From NCBI GenBank assembly GCA_016721385.1, contig JADKIE010000004.1:248001-312000 (forward strand): a stretch of DNA of 64,000 nucleotides, read 5' to 3'. A program made the position numbers and the translations under genes. The notes under the pieces are model-generated. The model was given only the letters and a program-made list of their open reading frames with translations. It made no database searches and had not been told where the DNA came from. Position 1 is the stretch's first letter. Each line of letters opens with the position of its first letter. Below, piece after piece: positions 19,533 to 29,105 of this stretch. Source of the stretch: Chitinophagaceae bacterium. GTDB taxonomy: Bacteria; Bacteroidota; Bacteroidia; Chitinophagales; Chitinophagaceae.

Positions 19533-20633
19533 ATGAAAAAATTACTGATAGCATTATTTTGCATTACATCCCTACAACTAGTTGCTCAAAAAGCCGGGAA
19601 GCCTTTTACCGTAACCGGAAATTTTACAAAAGTAAAAACAGGGCAGGTTTATTTAACCATTTATGGTGCAGATGATGTTATAAAGGATTCATGCAAAATA
19701 GTAAAAGGGAAATTTTCTTTTAAAGGACTTACGGAAAGACCTGAATATGCCGTACTTACATTAAAAGGTAAGAAAAAAGACAATTTTCAGTTTTTTACAG
19801 ATGCTGCCAAAATAAAACTAAGCGGCACAGGTGATAGCCTTAAACTATTAGCAATTACCGGTTCTTTGCTTAACGATGATGATAAACTGTTAAAAGCTCA
19901 GTTAAAACCAATAAACGAAAAGTATGAAGCTTTTTATAAAGCTTATGATGCAGCAGAGGCTGATAAAAACACAGCAGCGGTAGATAGTTTAGATGAGGTA
20001 GAAGCTGGTTTAACAATGGAAAAAAGAAAATATGTTGGAGAGTTTGTAAAAGCACATCCGGCATCTTTACGAAGTGCAATGGCTATTGAAGAAAATTTTG
20101 GATATTATGCCGAAGCAAATGAAGTAGAACCTTTGTATAATGCGTTATCCGAAAGCGTAAAGTTAAATCCTGCTGGTGTTAATGTAAAAAAGATGTTAGA
20201 TGTGTACCAAAAAATTGCAGTAGGGCAGTTTGCGCCGGATATTACTCAAAAAGATACAGCAGGCGTAGAGCATAGCTTAGCGGCATTAAAAGGAAAATAT
20301 GTGTTGGTAGATTTTTGGGCAAGCTGGTGTGGCCCATGCCGGAAAGAAAATCCCAATGTTGTAAAAGCGTATAATCAATATAAAAATAACGGGTTCGAAA
20401 TATTTGGCGTTAGCTACGATAATAAAGAAGCAAAATGGAAAAAAGCCATTGTTGACGATAAATTAACGTGGATACATGTTAGCGATTTACAAGGATGGAA
20501 AAATGCAACATCAGAATCGTATTACATTAAAGCAATACCAAGCAATGTATTAATTGATAAAGAAGGAAAAATTATTGCCAAAAACTTAATGGGCAAAAAA
20601 TTGTACGCAAAATTGGCCGAGTTATTTAATTAA
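19533..20633 (+). CDS. DUF4369 / TlpA-type thiol-disulfide oxidoreductase
   Basis: A 366-residue exported protein. A signal peptide (ALFCITSLQLVAQ) leads into an N-terminal DUF4369-like beta domain (residues about 20-115, FTVTGNFTKVKTGQVYLTIY). A helical linker and a C-terminal thioredoxin fold of the AhpC/TSA-TlpA type follow, with the active site WASWCGPCRKENP at about residues 262-274. The conserved cis-proline lies in YYIKAIPSN. Such proteins reduce periplasmic disulfides, often with haem or cytochrome maturation partners, but none is adjacent. Followed by a hairpin terminator. No frame problem. Confidence 0.88.
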   Translation: MKKLLIALFCITSLQLVAQKAGKPFTVTGNFTKVKTGQVYLTIYGADDVIKDSCKIVKGKFSFKGLTERPEYAVLTLKGKKKDNFQFFTDAAKIKLSGTGDSLKLLAITGSLLNDDDKLLKAQLKPINEKYEAFYKAYDAAEADKNTAAVDSLDEVEAGLTMEKRKYVGEFVKAHPASLRSAMAIEENFGYYAEANEVEPLYNALSESVKLNPAGVNVKKMLDVYQKIAVGQFAPDITQKDTAGVEHSLAALKGKYVLVDFWASWCGPCRKENPNVVKAYNQYKNNGFEIFGVSYDNKEAKWKKAIVDDKLTWIHVSDLQGWKNATSESYYIKAIPSNVLIDKEGKIIAKNLMGKKLYAKLAELFN

Positions 20634-20653
20634 AAAATATCCAACTTACTATT

Positions 20654-20682
20654 AAAAGCTATGCAATTGCATGGCTTTTTTG
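20654..20682 (+). terminator. Hairpin terminator after the TlpA-like gene
   Basis: AAAAGC(T)ATGCAATTGCAT(G)GCTTTT is an almost perfect palindrome with a single T-G wobble, followed by a T run. It begins about 20 nt after the stop at 20633. Confidence 0.75.
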
Positions 20683-20693
20683 ATTTAATCCGA

Positions 20694-20725
20694 TTTGCTT
20701 ATCTGCCCTCAATGCAATAAATTTG
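20694..20725 (+). promoter_or_regulatory. Complete -33/-7 promoter for pdhB
   Basis: TTTG (20694-20697) and TAAATTTG (20718-20725) are separated by 20 bp, the spacing known for Bacteroidota housekeeping promoters. The pdhB ATG is 22 nt further on. This is the best complete promoter in the window. Confidence 0.65.
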
Positions 20726-20747
20726 CCCTTCAAAATAAATCAGCAAT

Positions 20748-21730
20748 ATGCGTCAAATAGCGTTTAGAGAAGCCCTTAGAGAAGCCATGCAGGAAGAAAT
20801 GCGTAGAGATGAAAGGGTATTGTTATTGGGGGAGGAGGTTGCCGAATATAATGGAGCTTATAAGGTGAGTCAGGGTATGTTGGAAGAATTTGGCGAAAAA
20901 CGTATAATTGATACACCCATTGCAGAACTTGGTTTTGCGGCAATTGCAGTAGGTGCGGCACAAAATGGTTTACGGCCAATTGTGGAGTTTATGACATGGA
21001 ATTTTGCAGTATTACCATTAGATCAAATTTTAAATACAGCCAGCAAAATGTTGGCTATGAGTGGTGGCCAAGTTGGATGCCCTATTGTTTTCAGAGGTGC
21101 AAATGGAAGTGCAGGCCAATTGGGAGCACAACACAGCACAGCATTTGAAAGTATGTATGCCAATATTCCGGGTATAAAAGTAATATCGGTAAGTAATCCA
21201 TACGATGCAAAGGGGTTATTAAAAAGCGCTATCAGAGACGATGATCCTGTTGTTTTTATGGAAAGCGAAGTGATGTATGGCGATAAAGGCGAAGTTCCCG
21301 AAGAAGAATACTTACTACCCATTGGCAAATGTTTTGTAAAAAGAGAAGGTAAAGACGTTACCATAGTTTCATTTAACAAAATGATGAAAATAGCGTTAGC
21401 TGCCGCTGAAGAATTATCCAAAGAAGGAATAGAGGCAGAAGTGATAGATGTTGCAACTATTCGTCCGCTTGATTGGTTTACCATTTTAGAAAGTGTTAAA
21501 AAAACAAACCGTTTAGTAATTGTGGAAGAGCAATGGCCGTTTGCGTCTGTATCTTCCGAAATTGCCTATCGCATACAAAAAGAAGGCTTTGATTATTTAG
21601 ATGCACCTATACGCCGCATTACCAGTGCCGATGCACCCATGCATTATGCGCCAAATTTGGTAGCAGCTTATTTACCCGATGTACCAAGAACAGTTAAATT
21701 GATTAAGGAAGTGATGTATATGAAAAATAA
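20748..21730 (+). CDS. pdhB: Pyruvate dehydrogenase E1 component, beta subunit
   Basis: Transketolase-like beta chain of the pyruvate dehydrogenase E1 heterotetramer. Typical features are LLGEEVAEYNGAYKVSQGML, the FRGANGSAGQLGAQHS phosphate/Mg-binding area, VVFMESEVMYGDKGEVPEEE and the C-terminal HYAPNLVAAYLPDVPRTVKL. As read, the frame runs on to 21833 and adds about 34 unrelated residues. Restoring one A to the A5 run at 21723-21727 creates MYMKK and a TAA at 21728-21730, giving 327 residues, the family length. A perfect terminator lies inside the false extension, which supports the shorter end. The partner pdhA is at 29106, not adjacent. Confidence 0.93.
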
Positions 21731-21740
21731 CTACATACAT

Positions 21741-21769
21741 AAAAAAGAGAACCAACGGTTCTCTTTTTT
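21741..21769 (+). terminator. Terminator after pdhB
   Basis: AAAAAA, a perfect 7-bp stem GAGAACC/GGTTCTC with a 3-nt loop, then TTTTTT: a classic intrinsic terminator that also looks functional in reverse. It lies inside the uncorrected pdhB frame, which marks that extension as artefactual. Confidence 0.85.
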
Positions 21770-21822
21770 ATTGCAACAATTTTCCAGCCAATCTGTTTTA
21801 CCTTTACGCACAATTATTACCA

Positions 21823-23658
21823 ATGGCATATAATTCGTTAGAAGAATGTTTAATAGACTTAGAGAAAAATGGCCAGCTAATTCGCATTAAAGAAGAAGTA
21901 GATCCATATTTAGAAATGGCTGCCATTCATTTACGTGTGCATGAAGCCGGTGGCCCGGCGTTGTTATTTGAAAATGTTAAAGGAAGTAAATTTAGAACTG
22001 CATCTAATATTTTTGGGACATTAGAAAGGAGTAAATTTATTTTTAGAGACACACTAAAAAATGTTCAGCAACTCATTGAGTTAAAAAATAATCCACTTGA
22101 AGCTATAAAGCATCCTATTAATAATTTTACTACTGCAATAGCTGCACTTAAAGCATTGCCTTTAAAAAATCCAGCCAAAAAACCAATTCTTTTTCAGGAA
22201 ATAAAAATGAGTGATATACCGCAAATTCACCACTGGAAAAAGGATGGCGGCGCTTTTGTAACATTACCGCAGGTTTATACCGAAGATGCAGATAAGCCGG
22301 GAATAATGAGCGCAAATTTAGGCATGTATCGTATTCAACTATCAGGAAATAAGTATATACAAAATGAAGAAATTGGTTTGCATTATCAATTGCATAGAGG
22401 AATAGGAGTGCATCAAACCAAAGCAAATAAAAAAGGATTGCCTTTAAAAATTAGTGTGTTTATTGGCGGCCCGCCGGCACATAGCGTTGCTGCTGTAATG
22501 CCTTTACCCGAAGGAGTTAGCGAAATGACCTTTGCAGGTGTGCTGGGTAATCGCAGGTTTAGATATTTATATAAAGATGGCTATTGTTTAAGTACCGATG
22601 CCGATTTTGTAATAACCGGCGAAGTGTATCCAAACGAAAATAAACCCGAAGGTCCGTTTGGCGATCATTTGGGATATTATAGTTTACAACACGATTTTCC
22701 GGTAATGAAGGTGCATAAAGTTTATGCAAAACAAAATGCTATTTGGCCGTTTACAGTTGTGGGCAGGCCGCCACAGGAAGATACCAGTTTTGGAAAACTT
22801 ATCCATGAAATTTCGGGTAGCGCTCTAAGGCAAGAAATTCCGGGCTTAAAAGAAGTGCATGCGGTGGATGCTGCAGGCGTACATCCATTATTATTAGCTA
22901 TTGGCAGCGAAAGATATACACCTTATGCTGCTACAAAACAATCTGCCGAAATATTAACCATTGCCAATCATATTTTAGGTACAGGCCAACTAAGTTTAGC
23001 TAAATTTTTATTTATAACTGCCGATGATAGCAATCAATTATCGGCCAAAAATATCCAAAATTATTTTAAGTATTTTTTGGAGAGGGTTGATTTAAAAAGA
23101 GATATTCATTTTTATACCAAAACATCTATAGATACATTAGACTACAGTGGCGAAGGTTTAAATACAGGCAGCAAAGTTGTACTAGCTGCTTATGGCGATG
23201 TAAAAAGAGAATTGGCAACAGAGGTACCTGATTGTTTAATGCATTTACATGAATTCAACAATGCAAAACCAGTAATGCCGGGTATTGTAGCCTTACAAGC
23301 AAAAAAGTTTACAACATATCAAAATGCTGCTAACGAATTAGAAAGTTTACATGTACAACTCACCAATCAACTGTCGGAACTAACTAGTTTGCCATTTATA
23401 ATTGTGTGTGATGATACCAATTTCCTAAGTCAAACTTTAAATAATTTTTTATGGGTTACGTTTACCCGGTGTAATCCATCGCATGATATGTATGGCATAA
23501 ATAGCAATACCGAAAACAAACATTGGAGCTGCGATAATTTAATTTTTGATGCAAGGATAAAACCACATCATGCACCCGCTTTAGAAAAGGACGAAGAAAC
23601 AGAAAATAAGATTAATAAATTTTTTGAAAAGGGTGGAAGCCTTTACGGAGTATTATAA
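21823..23658 (+). CDS. UbiD-family prenylated-FMN decarboxylase
   Basis: A 611-residue UbiD-like enzyme, predicted to decarboxylate an aromatic or prenylated aromatic acid using prenylated FMN. Markers are the N-terminal ECLIDLEKNGQLIRIKEEVD and the central IGLHYQLHRGIGVHQTKANK. Also visible are FIGGPPAHSVAAVMPLPEGV and the NKPEGPFGDHLGYY block, which corresponds to the catalytic E and prFMN-contact region. The length fits the long Bacteroidota form, often called a menaquinone-pathway decarboxylase. No UbiX or men gene is in the window, so the substrate is an inference. Its stop abuts the convergent DUF3857 gene, with a 6-bp overlap of ends. Confidence 0.87.
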   Translation: MAYNSLEECLIDLEKNGQLIRIKEEVDPYLEMAAIHLRVHEAGGPALLFENVKGSKFRTASNIFGTLERSKFIFRDTLKNVQQLIELKNNPLEAIKHPINNFTTAIAALKALPLKNPAKKPILFQEIKMSDIPQIHHWKKDGGAFVTLPQVYTEDADKPGIMSANLGMYRIQLSGNKYIQNEEIGLHYQLHRGIGVHQTKANKKGLPLKISVFIGGPPAHSVAAVMPLPEGVSEMTFAGVLGNRRFRYLYKDGYCLSTDADFVITGEVYPNENKPEGPFGDHLGYYSLQHDFPVMKVHKVYAKQNAIWPFTVVGRPPQEDTSFGKLIHEISGSALRQEIPGLKEVHAVDAAGVHPLLLAIGSERYTPYAATKQSAEILTIANHILGTGQLSLAKFLFITADDSNQLSAKNIQNYFKYFLERVDLKRDIHFYTKTSIDTLDYSGEGLNTGSKVVLAAYGDVKRELATEVPDCLMHLHEFNNAKPVMPGIVALQAKKFTTYQNAANELESLHVQLTNQLSELTSLPFIIVCDDTNFLSQTLNNFLWVTFTRCNPSHDMYGINSNTENKHWSCDNLIFDARIKPHHAPALEKDEETENKINKFFEKGGSLYGVL

Positions 23659-25551
23659 TTTTTTAAGCACAATTTTTTCATTGTATTCTGCCAACACCTC
23701 ATCAAAGAAACTCTTTGTACCAGCAAATTTTGCGGCATCAATTTTATGTTGGCTTAGCTTTAATTTGGCTATTGTAATTACTTTATTCTCTTTTTCCAGA
23801 TATTGATAGGTAAGAGTATAGCTGCCAAACTCAAAATTTAAAACTTTATTTTTGGGTAAGGTTTCAATAGTTAATTGTGGTGCAAGTTTATACACCGTTG
23901 TATCTGTTTTTATAAAAGGATGCTCAAAGTAAAAATCCTGTGTTCTGTTTTCTGCTTTTGGCAATGCGTTACTCCAAATTTTATATAATCTTGGATTAAA
24001 GAATAATTTTTTGCCTGCAGAAAATTCATAAAATTTTTCATTTTCGCTAACAATAGTTACATCGCCTTGTTTATTTGTAACTATACTAAAATCATCCGGG
24101 GTTATAAATCCTAAACGTTCTACCAAGTATCTTTTTTGATCATCTTTTTTTTGATTATTTAAATAATTAATAACTTTTTGTTTGTATTCGCCTGTAGTAA
24201 ATAATTTTGTTGTTGCCTTGCCAGAGCCATCCGCATTTAATTCAATAATGGTGTTGCTTGTATAGGTGTTTTCTTCGGCTTTACTTTTAGGAGTAGCAAC
24301 TAATTGGCCTCCATTTTCTGTAATAAGTAATGCATTTCTGTTTTCGGTAAAACTGCCTAACACAGCAAAGTCATTCGTTGGGCTGGTACATTCAAGCCAA
24401 ATAGAATCTTTAGGTTGCGGTACACAAACTATTACATGATTAAACCTGTTGATAGAAAAATTAGGGTCAACAGGCTCCTGATTATAGGATGCATTAATTA
24501 ATGCCTGATAGCTTTTGATGCCAATTGCGGCTAAACAAGCTTGTGTATAGTTGCTTAGCGCTTTACAATCACCATACTTTTTCTTATCTACAAAATTTGC
24601 TTCAAAAGGTTTAAAGCCTCCAATGCCTAATTGAATACTTACATATCGAAAATTGTTTTGTAAATATTGATAGATGATTTTTATTTTTTCTTTTTCGGTG
24701 TTAGCATCTTTAACCAAATTTTTAAGATATTGCTTACTCTCATCCGATAAATTAAGTGATTCCTTTGCAAGGCTTGCATACCATTTACCAAAATTTTGCC
24801 AACTGCTCATATCGCCTTCATAACCGTCCAGCTCAAATTTATTCGGTGCTATTAGTACTTGCGGATAGTTGCTGCCGCTAATTGCACTTCCTGCTTCGTA
24901 AGTAAATGCAGGGAGCTTTTCTGCAGTCCAAGTATAGGTTTTTACTTTATTATCGTTGGTAACACTTGGGTTTATGTTAATATTTTTAGGTTTAAATCTT
25001 AAATCCAATTCAATGGGCACAGTAGCAATAAAAGTAGTTTTTTCAACCGATTCATCGGGCGACTGTATATTAAAACCGGGGTAATTTAAAATTCCGTTAT
25101 ATTTTATTTCGTACTCAAACTTTACCGTAACCGGAAAGTATGTAACAGGTATATTCAAAAAATACACATTTCCATCAGGCACTAAACCTTCTCCAGTTGC
25201 TTGCTTAGTTAAATCAGATTTATTATATTTTTTTTGCGAAATGCCTAACGCATCAAATACTTCTATTTTAACACTTTCAAGTGAATGGAATTTATCGGAA
25301 AACTCGTAAAAAAATAGTTCATTCTTTGCAGTTTCATCCAAAACTGTAACAACGCTACTTACTTTATAATAGGCTTTATTAATATTTTTTACTTCAAACT
25401 CAATGGTTTCGTTTCGTTTTACTACATGTGCATTTTTCTTTAATGCTTCCGGTATTAAAACAGTAGCGTAGTTAGGTGTTTGTGCATTTACGGCAGTGCA
25501 AATAACTAAAGCTAAAAAAGTAAAAAGGGTAGGTCGAATTAATTTATTCAT
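23653..25551 (-). CDS. DUF3857 / transglutaminase-like exported protein, active-site residues present
   Basis: A 632-residue protein with a signal peptide (TLFTFLALVICTAVNAQ). An N-terminal DUF3857 beta domain covers residues about 30-230. A transglutaminase-like core covers about 280-400, and a C-terminal DUF2569/DUF3858-like beta region follows. The core keeps the catalytic Cys in KKYGDCKALSNYTQACLAAI, the His in INRFNHVIVCVP, and an acidic residue in WLECTSPTNDF. It could process or crosslink peptides in the periplasm, although the reaction is unknown for this family. A second, related gene lies 100 bp upstream on the same strand and differs at the active site. Confidence 0.85.
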   Translation of the reverse strand: MNKLIRPTLFTFLALVICTAVNAQTPNYATVLIPEALKKNAHVVKRNETIEFEVKNINKAYYKVSSVVTVLDETAKNELFFYEFSDKFHSLESVKIEVFDALGISQKKYNKSDLTKQATGEGLVPDGNVYFLNIPVTYFPVTVKFEYEIKYNGILNYPGFNIQSPDESVEKTTFIATVPIELDLRFKPKNININPSVTNDNKVKTYTWTAEKLPAFTYEAGSAISGSNYPQVLIAPNKFELDGYEGDMSSWQNFGKWYASLAKESLNLSDESKQYLKNLVKDANTEKEKIKIIYQYLQNNFRYVSIQLGIGGFKPFEANFVDKKKYGDCKALSNYTQACLAAIGIKSYQALINASYNQEPVDPNFSINRFNHVIVCVPQPKDSIWLECTSPTNDFAVLGSFTENRNALLITENGGQLVATPKSKAEENTYTSNTIIELNADGSGKATTKLFTTGEYKQKVINYLNNQKKDDQKRYLVERLGFITPDDFSIVTNKQGDVTIVSENEKFYEFSAGKKLFFNPRLYKIWSNALPKAENRTQDFYFEHPFIKTDTTVYKLAPQLTIETLPKNKVLNFEFGSYTLTYQYLEKENKVITIAKLKLSQHKIDAAKFAGTKSFFDEVLAEYNEKIVLKKL

Positions 25552-25582
25552 GTATTCATTTTTATTGATTTTAGCCAGATGG

Positions 25583-25606
25583 AACCTGTCTGCCGCCAGA
25601 CAAGTT
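25583..25606. repeat. Imperfect palindrome between the two DUF3857 genes
   Basis: A 24-nt hairpin-capable palindrome (AACCTGTCTG, centre CCGC, CAGACAAGTT, one mismatch) lies in the 100-bp gap between the DUF3857 genes. It is GC-rich against an AT-rich background, like the dispersed CTGCCGGCAG-type palindromes of Bacteroidota. It could also act as a weak terminator or processing site between the genes. Confidence 0.4.
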
Positions 25607-25651
25607 CGGTTGTGAGCATTTCGGGTGCTGGCAACTTTGTTATGGCTTATT

Positions 25652-27613
25652 TCATCTCTTTTTAATTACAATTTGTTCATTCAGTTTTTCAAAAAGTTTT
25701 TTGTAAAACTCTTTAAATTCCGGATAGTCTGCAACAGGGTACAAAGTTTTTTTAAAGTCAACAATAATTCTAATGTTAAGTATGTTATCCTCAGCCTGTA
25801 CAAATCGGTTAAATACAATACTATTGTCGGGCATAGATAAAGATACATTATCGGGCAAATATTCAAAATTAAATTCAGGCGGCAATGTAATATTCCCAAA
25901 CAAAACATATTCTTGTAAATAATTAAAATCAATATCTGTTTGTCTTTCTAATTGGGTAAAGAGATTTTTATTAAAGTCGTGAAAAAGGTTTAGCGTAAAA
26001 TATTTAAACCTGTCCGATGAATTCAGTTTATATGAAAAAGTAGTTTTTACTTCAATTGGCAATTCATTTTTATCTCGGTTATATAAAGTTGTAGCTGCTA
26101 TTTTAAAATCATTTAAAAAGGCACCTTCACTAATTGAATTATTTAATTCATCGTTTAAAAATTTTTGACGGGCATAGCCAATATTCGATGTTAAATTTTC
26201 TCCTTCCAAAATACCGGCACTATCAATCCTGCCGTTTACTGTTAAAAGTATTTTATACTTGTTTATTTTATCCTCAATTTCTATCCATTCTATATCATCT
26301 TCTTTTACAATAAATCCGGTAGTGTTGGTTATTTTTAGTGGAATTATTTTATACTCCTGAAATTTATCGGTGGCATCAATAATGTAATTTATTTTATTAA
26401 GCGTAACATAAGCCATAGCCATACTAAACTGCTTTAAGTAAGGAAGTTGTTTATTTATCCGCCCATTTATTTTGGGATTAACGATTATTGGAACGGCTTT
26501 TATACCTGCTATATTAAGCAGTTTTATAAAAAGCAAATTAATATCACTGCTGTTTCCATATTTGGTTTCAAACGTTTTTCTAATACCGTTTAATGTAAAG
26601 ATGGATTCTTCTCCGTTCCAACTAAAATTTTTTTGAAAATAGGTTAACAAAAAACTAATTTTTTCGCTTTCCGATAGTGTAGGTTTTATTTGCCCCAGTA
26701 AAATACCACTATTGGGCAAATCGGTTTTCAATTGCATTCCAAAACCTTTATCTTCTTGTAAATTTTGAGCTATCTCTTTCCAAGACAAGAGTAAATTACT
26801 TATAACGCCATCACCATAATCTATTTGTGTAAGTTGAAATTGTAACCGTTGCTCATAATCCTTTACAGAACACATAAACGGCTCAAGTTTTAATGCCTTA
26901 ACATTTTGCATACTAAATGTTTTTTGCAAAATTGTTGTATTAACAACACCTTTGTTTGTTGCAATTATTTCTGCTTTAACATTTTCTGTAGTATACATGC
27001 TATCTACAACTGTTGGCAAAATAGAATACCTGAAAATTTGCGGAACATTTATCTCGTAAGCGCTGTATTGTGCAGGAATATGATCTTGAAAAATCCAATC
27101 TTTTATGCTGCTCATGTCATCACTTTCCAAAACATATCTATACTCAATAACACTACCAACTTTTACGTTGGGAAACACCATTATTTTTTTTGAATGACTG
27201 CTGTTTATTTTTTGGGTATAAATGGCTTTTTTGTTAACGGCTTCTCTTATTATTTTTCCCTCGTCATTTAAACTATAAGAATAGCCTTCAATTTTTGTAA
27301 TTTTCTCTTCGTTGTTGTAACTGTAAAAGGGTAAAGTAATGTTAGCATATTCAAGGCCGTCTGTTTTCAAAATTTTTAAGCGGACTCTGTATTGATAAAC
27401 TGTTTTAAACGGGTGGTCAACAGAACCTCCTCTATCGTAGTGCATACTGCAATAATCAATCAACTTCATTGCATCAGCCTCTTTATCAAATGGGCAGTTG
27501 GTCAAAAGCAAATCGGCTTTGTCTATTTTTCCAAAAGCAGGTAATGTTTGTTGGGCAAACAGGGTATTGGTACAAAATATAAATAAAAAAAGGGTATTTA
27601 AAGCTTTATACAT
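25652..27613 (-). CDS. DUF3857 / transglutaminase-like protein without the catalytic Cys and His
   Basis: A 653-residue paralogue-like neighbour of the preceding gene, with a signal peptide (NTLFLFIFCTNTLFAQ), a DUF3857 domain (FKTVYQYRVRLKILKTDGLE near residue 66) and a transglutaminase-like core. Where the sister protein has KKYGDCKALSNY, this one has ETKYGNSSDINLLFIKLLNI, so the catalytic Cys is replaced by Ser. Where the sister has NRFNHVIVCVP, this one has LKQFSMAMAYVTLNKINYI, so the His is absent. Only the IDATDKF aspartate strand remains. It is therefore probably a non-enzymatic family member. The reading frame is intact, so this is not decay. Confidence 0.83.
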   Translation of the reverse strand: MYKALNTLFLFIFCTNTLFAQQTLPAFGKIDKADLLLTNCPFDKEADAMKLIDYCSMHYDRGGSVDHPFKTVYQYRVRLKILKTDGLEYANITLPFYSYNNEEKITKIEGYSYSLNDEGKIIREAVNKKAIYTQKINSSHSKKIMVFPNVKVGSVIEYRYVLESDDMSSIKDWIFQDHIPAQYSAYEINVPQIFRYSILPTVVDSMYTTENVKAEIIATNKGVVNTTILQKTFSMQNVKALKLEPFMCSVKDYEQRLQFQLTQIDYGDGVISNLLLSWKEIAQNLQEDKGFGMQLKTDLPNSGILLGQIKPTLSESEKISFLLTYFQKNFSWNGEESIFTLNGIRKTFETKYGNSSDINLLFIKLLNIAGIKAVPIIVNPKINGRINKQLPYLKQFSMAMAYVTLNKINYIIDATDKFQEYKIIPLKITNTTGFIVKEDDIEWIEIEDKINKYKILLTVNGRIDSAGILEGENLTSNIGYARQKFLNDELNNSISEGAFLNDFKIAATTLYNRDKNELPIEVKTTFSYKLNSSDRFKYFTLNLFHDFNKNLFTQLERQTDIDFNYLQEYVLFGNITLPPEFNFEYLPDNVSLSMPDNSIVFNRFVQAEDNILNIRIIVDFKKTLYPVADYPEFKEFYKKLFEKLNEQIVIKKR

Positions 27614-27640
27614 TTACTAATTCGGGGTTAAATCAATTAT

Positions 27641-27920
27641 TTATTTTATAACCACATCCTTTATTGTTACTTCTCCCATAGCCTCGTTAATGCGTTCTAT
27701 TATTTTTTCTTTTTGGTAAAGCAATTCATTTTTTAAAGGTGCAACAGAAGTATGTATAAAAAGTGTACCGCTTATTATTTGAATTTTATCGGTGTATTTA
27801 GCCACTGTTTTACCCATTATCTCTTCCCAAACTTCTTCAATACGTAAAGCCTGTATACCACTTTTAAGGCGGCTTTTTTTAAAATTGCTGTATTGCTTCC
27901 TGTAAAGATATTTCGGCCAC
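27641..27920 (-). CDS. DUF721 (DciA-like) protein, frame broken
   Basis: A short gene in two frames. The N-terminal part AEISLQEAIQQF starts at GTG 27918-27920, directly after recF. The C-terminal part KKSRLKSGIQALRIEEVWEE continues through GTLFIHTSVAPLKNELLYQK to a TAA at 27641-27643. The adjoining T7/A4 runs at 27874-27884 hold the break. It closes by dropping one base, or by adding one to each run, which would give the family's usual FLKKSRL. About 93 residues. DUF721 proteins related to DciA help load the replicative helicase. The position 7 bp after recF supports a replication-related role. Confidence 0.75.
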
Positions 27921-27927
27921 GTATACT

Positions 27928-29002
27928 TTAATTTAATTCTATAATTTGATGTTGTATGTTAAGATTACCAAATGCCTGCTCTAATCTTTCCTTATGTGTA
28001 TCTGTAATAAAAACCTGCCCGTCATTTTGTGTACAAACCCATTCCAGTAAATTATGCATTCTGGAAGCATCTAATTTTTCAAACACATCATCCAGCAAAA
28101 GTATTGGCGCAAATCCTTTGTTCTTTTTAAAAGCTCAAATTCCGCTAATTTTAATGCAAACAAAAGGCTTTTTTTCGCTGCCCTTGCGATGCTATGTTTT
28201 TAAAGATACTGCCATTCAGCAAAATTTCTACATCATCTTTATGAATACCACCATTTGTACGCTGCAATAAAAAATCTTTTTCTCTAAACTGATTTAAAAT
28301 ACTTTCAAATGTACCATTCAGCAGTTGGCTGTTGTATTCTAAATGCACTTCCTCCATATCTGAGGCAATTTTTTTATAAAATTGCTGCACCATAGGCAGC
28401 AATTCGGCAGCAATTTGCTTTCTTTTTTCAAAAATATAATTGCCCGGCAGTATTAACTGATCGTCAATTACTTCCAGTAAAGCCCAATCTGTTTTGCCTT
28501 TTTCGGCAAATTGTTTAAGCAAACTGTTGCGTTGTTGCAATACTTTATTGTAAGTAATTAAGTTTTGCAAATATTCAGCATCTATTTGGCTAATAATAGT
28601 ATCTATATATTTTCGTCTTTCTTCGCTGCCGCCAACAATTAGTATCGTATCATCCGGCGCTATCATTACTGCCGGAAATTTGCCAATATGCTGCGATAGT
28701 TTTTCGTAAGGCACATTATTTACAAGAACGTCTTTTTTGCCGGTGCCTTTATAAACCATTACAATTTGTGTTTCGTCCATGTTTCCTTCAATTCTAAATC
28801 CATCTGTACCAAACAGCACATTTTGGGCATCTGCCTTTGTAAAATAGCCTTTGGTAAAGCATAAATAGTAAATAGCATCCAGCAAATTGGTTTTGCCTTT
28901 GCCATTTTGGCCGCAAATGCTGATAATGCGTTGGTTAAAACCAAACTCATTAAGCAAATAGTTTTTGTATTGCGTAATTTTTATAGTAGAAAAATGAGCC
29001 AT
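27928..29002 (-). CDS. recF: DNA replication and repair protein RecF (frame broken twice)
   Basis: An SMC-like ATPase that loads RecA at gaps in single-stranded DNA. Walker A is GQNGKGKT at residues 31-38, followed by TNLLDAIYYLCFTKGYF. The middle region PAVMIAPDDTILIVGGSEER is typical. The frame ends early in QRKKAFCLH. One base restored in the T7 run at 28169-28175 gives KKSLLFALKLAEFELLKK, and another in the T5 run at 28124-28128 gives NKGFAPILLLDDVFEKLDAS (the Walker B) and GQVFITDTHKERLEQAFG. The repaired stop is at 27928-27930, giving about 358 residues, normal length. It is followed by DUF721. Confidence 0.92.
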
Positions 29003-29078
29003 TTAAGGGTGCAAGATAGGGCAATAGTTGGGCAAAATTTGTTGGTAGCTAATCTGCACTCCTAAAACCTAAATCCCT

Positions 29079-29086
29079 TATCTTTG
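29079..29086 (+). promoter_or_regulatory. -7 promoter box for pdhA
   Basis: TATCTTTG followed by C matches TAnnTTTG, 19 nt before the TTG start of pdhA. Confidence 0.5.
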
Positions 29087-29105
29087 CCGCCTAAAATTAA
29101 ACCCA

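Noticed and set aside
21731..21833. C-terminal extension of PdhB as a new domain
   Set aside because: It contains a perfect intrinsic terminator and disappears when one A is restored at the end of the normal gene.
26906..27193. Opposite-strand open frame inside the second DUF3857 gene
   Set aside because: A shadow of the minus-strand gene: composition follows the reverse complement and no start signal or family match is visible.
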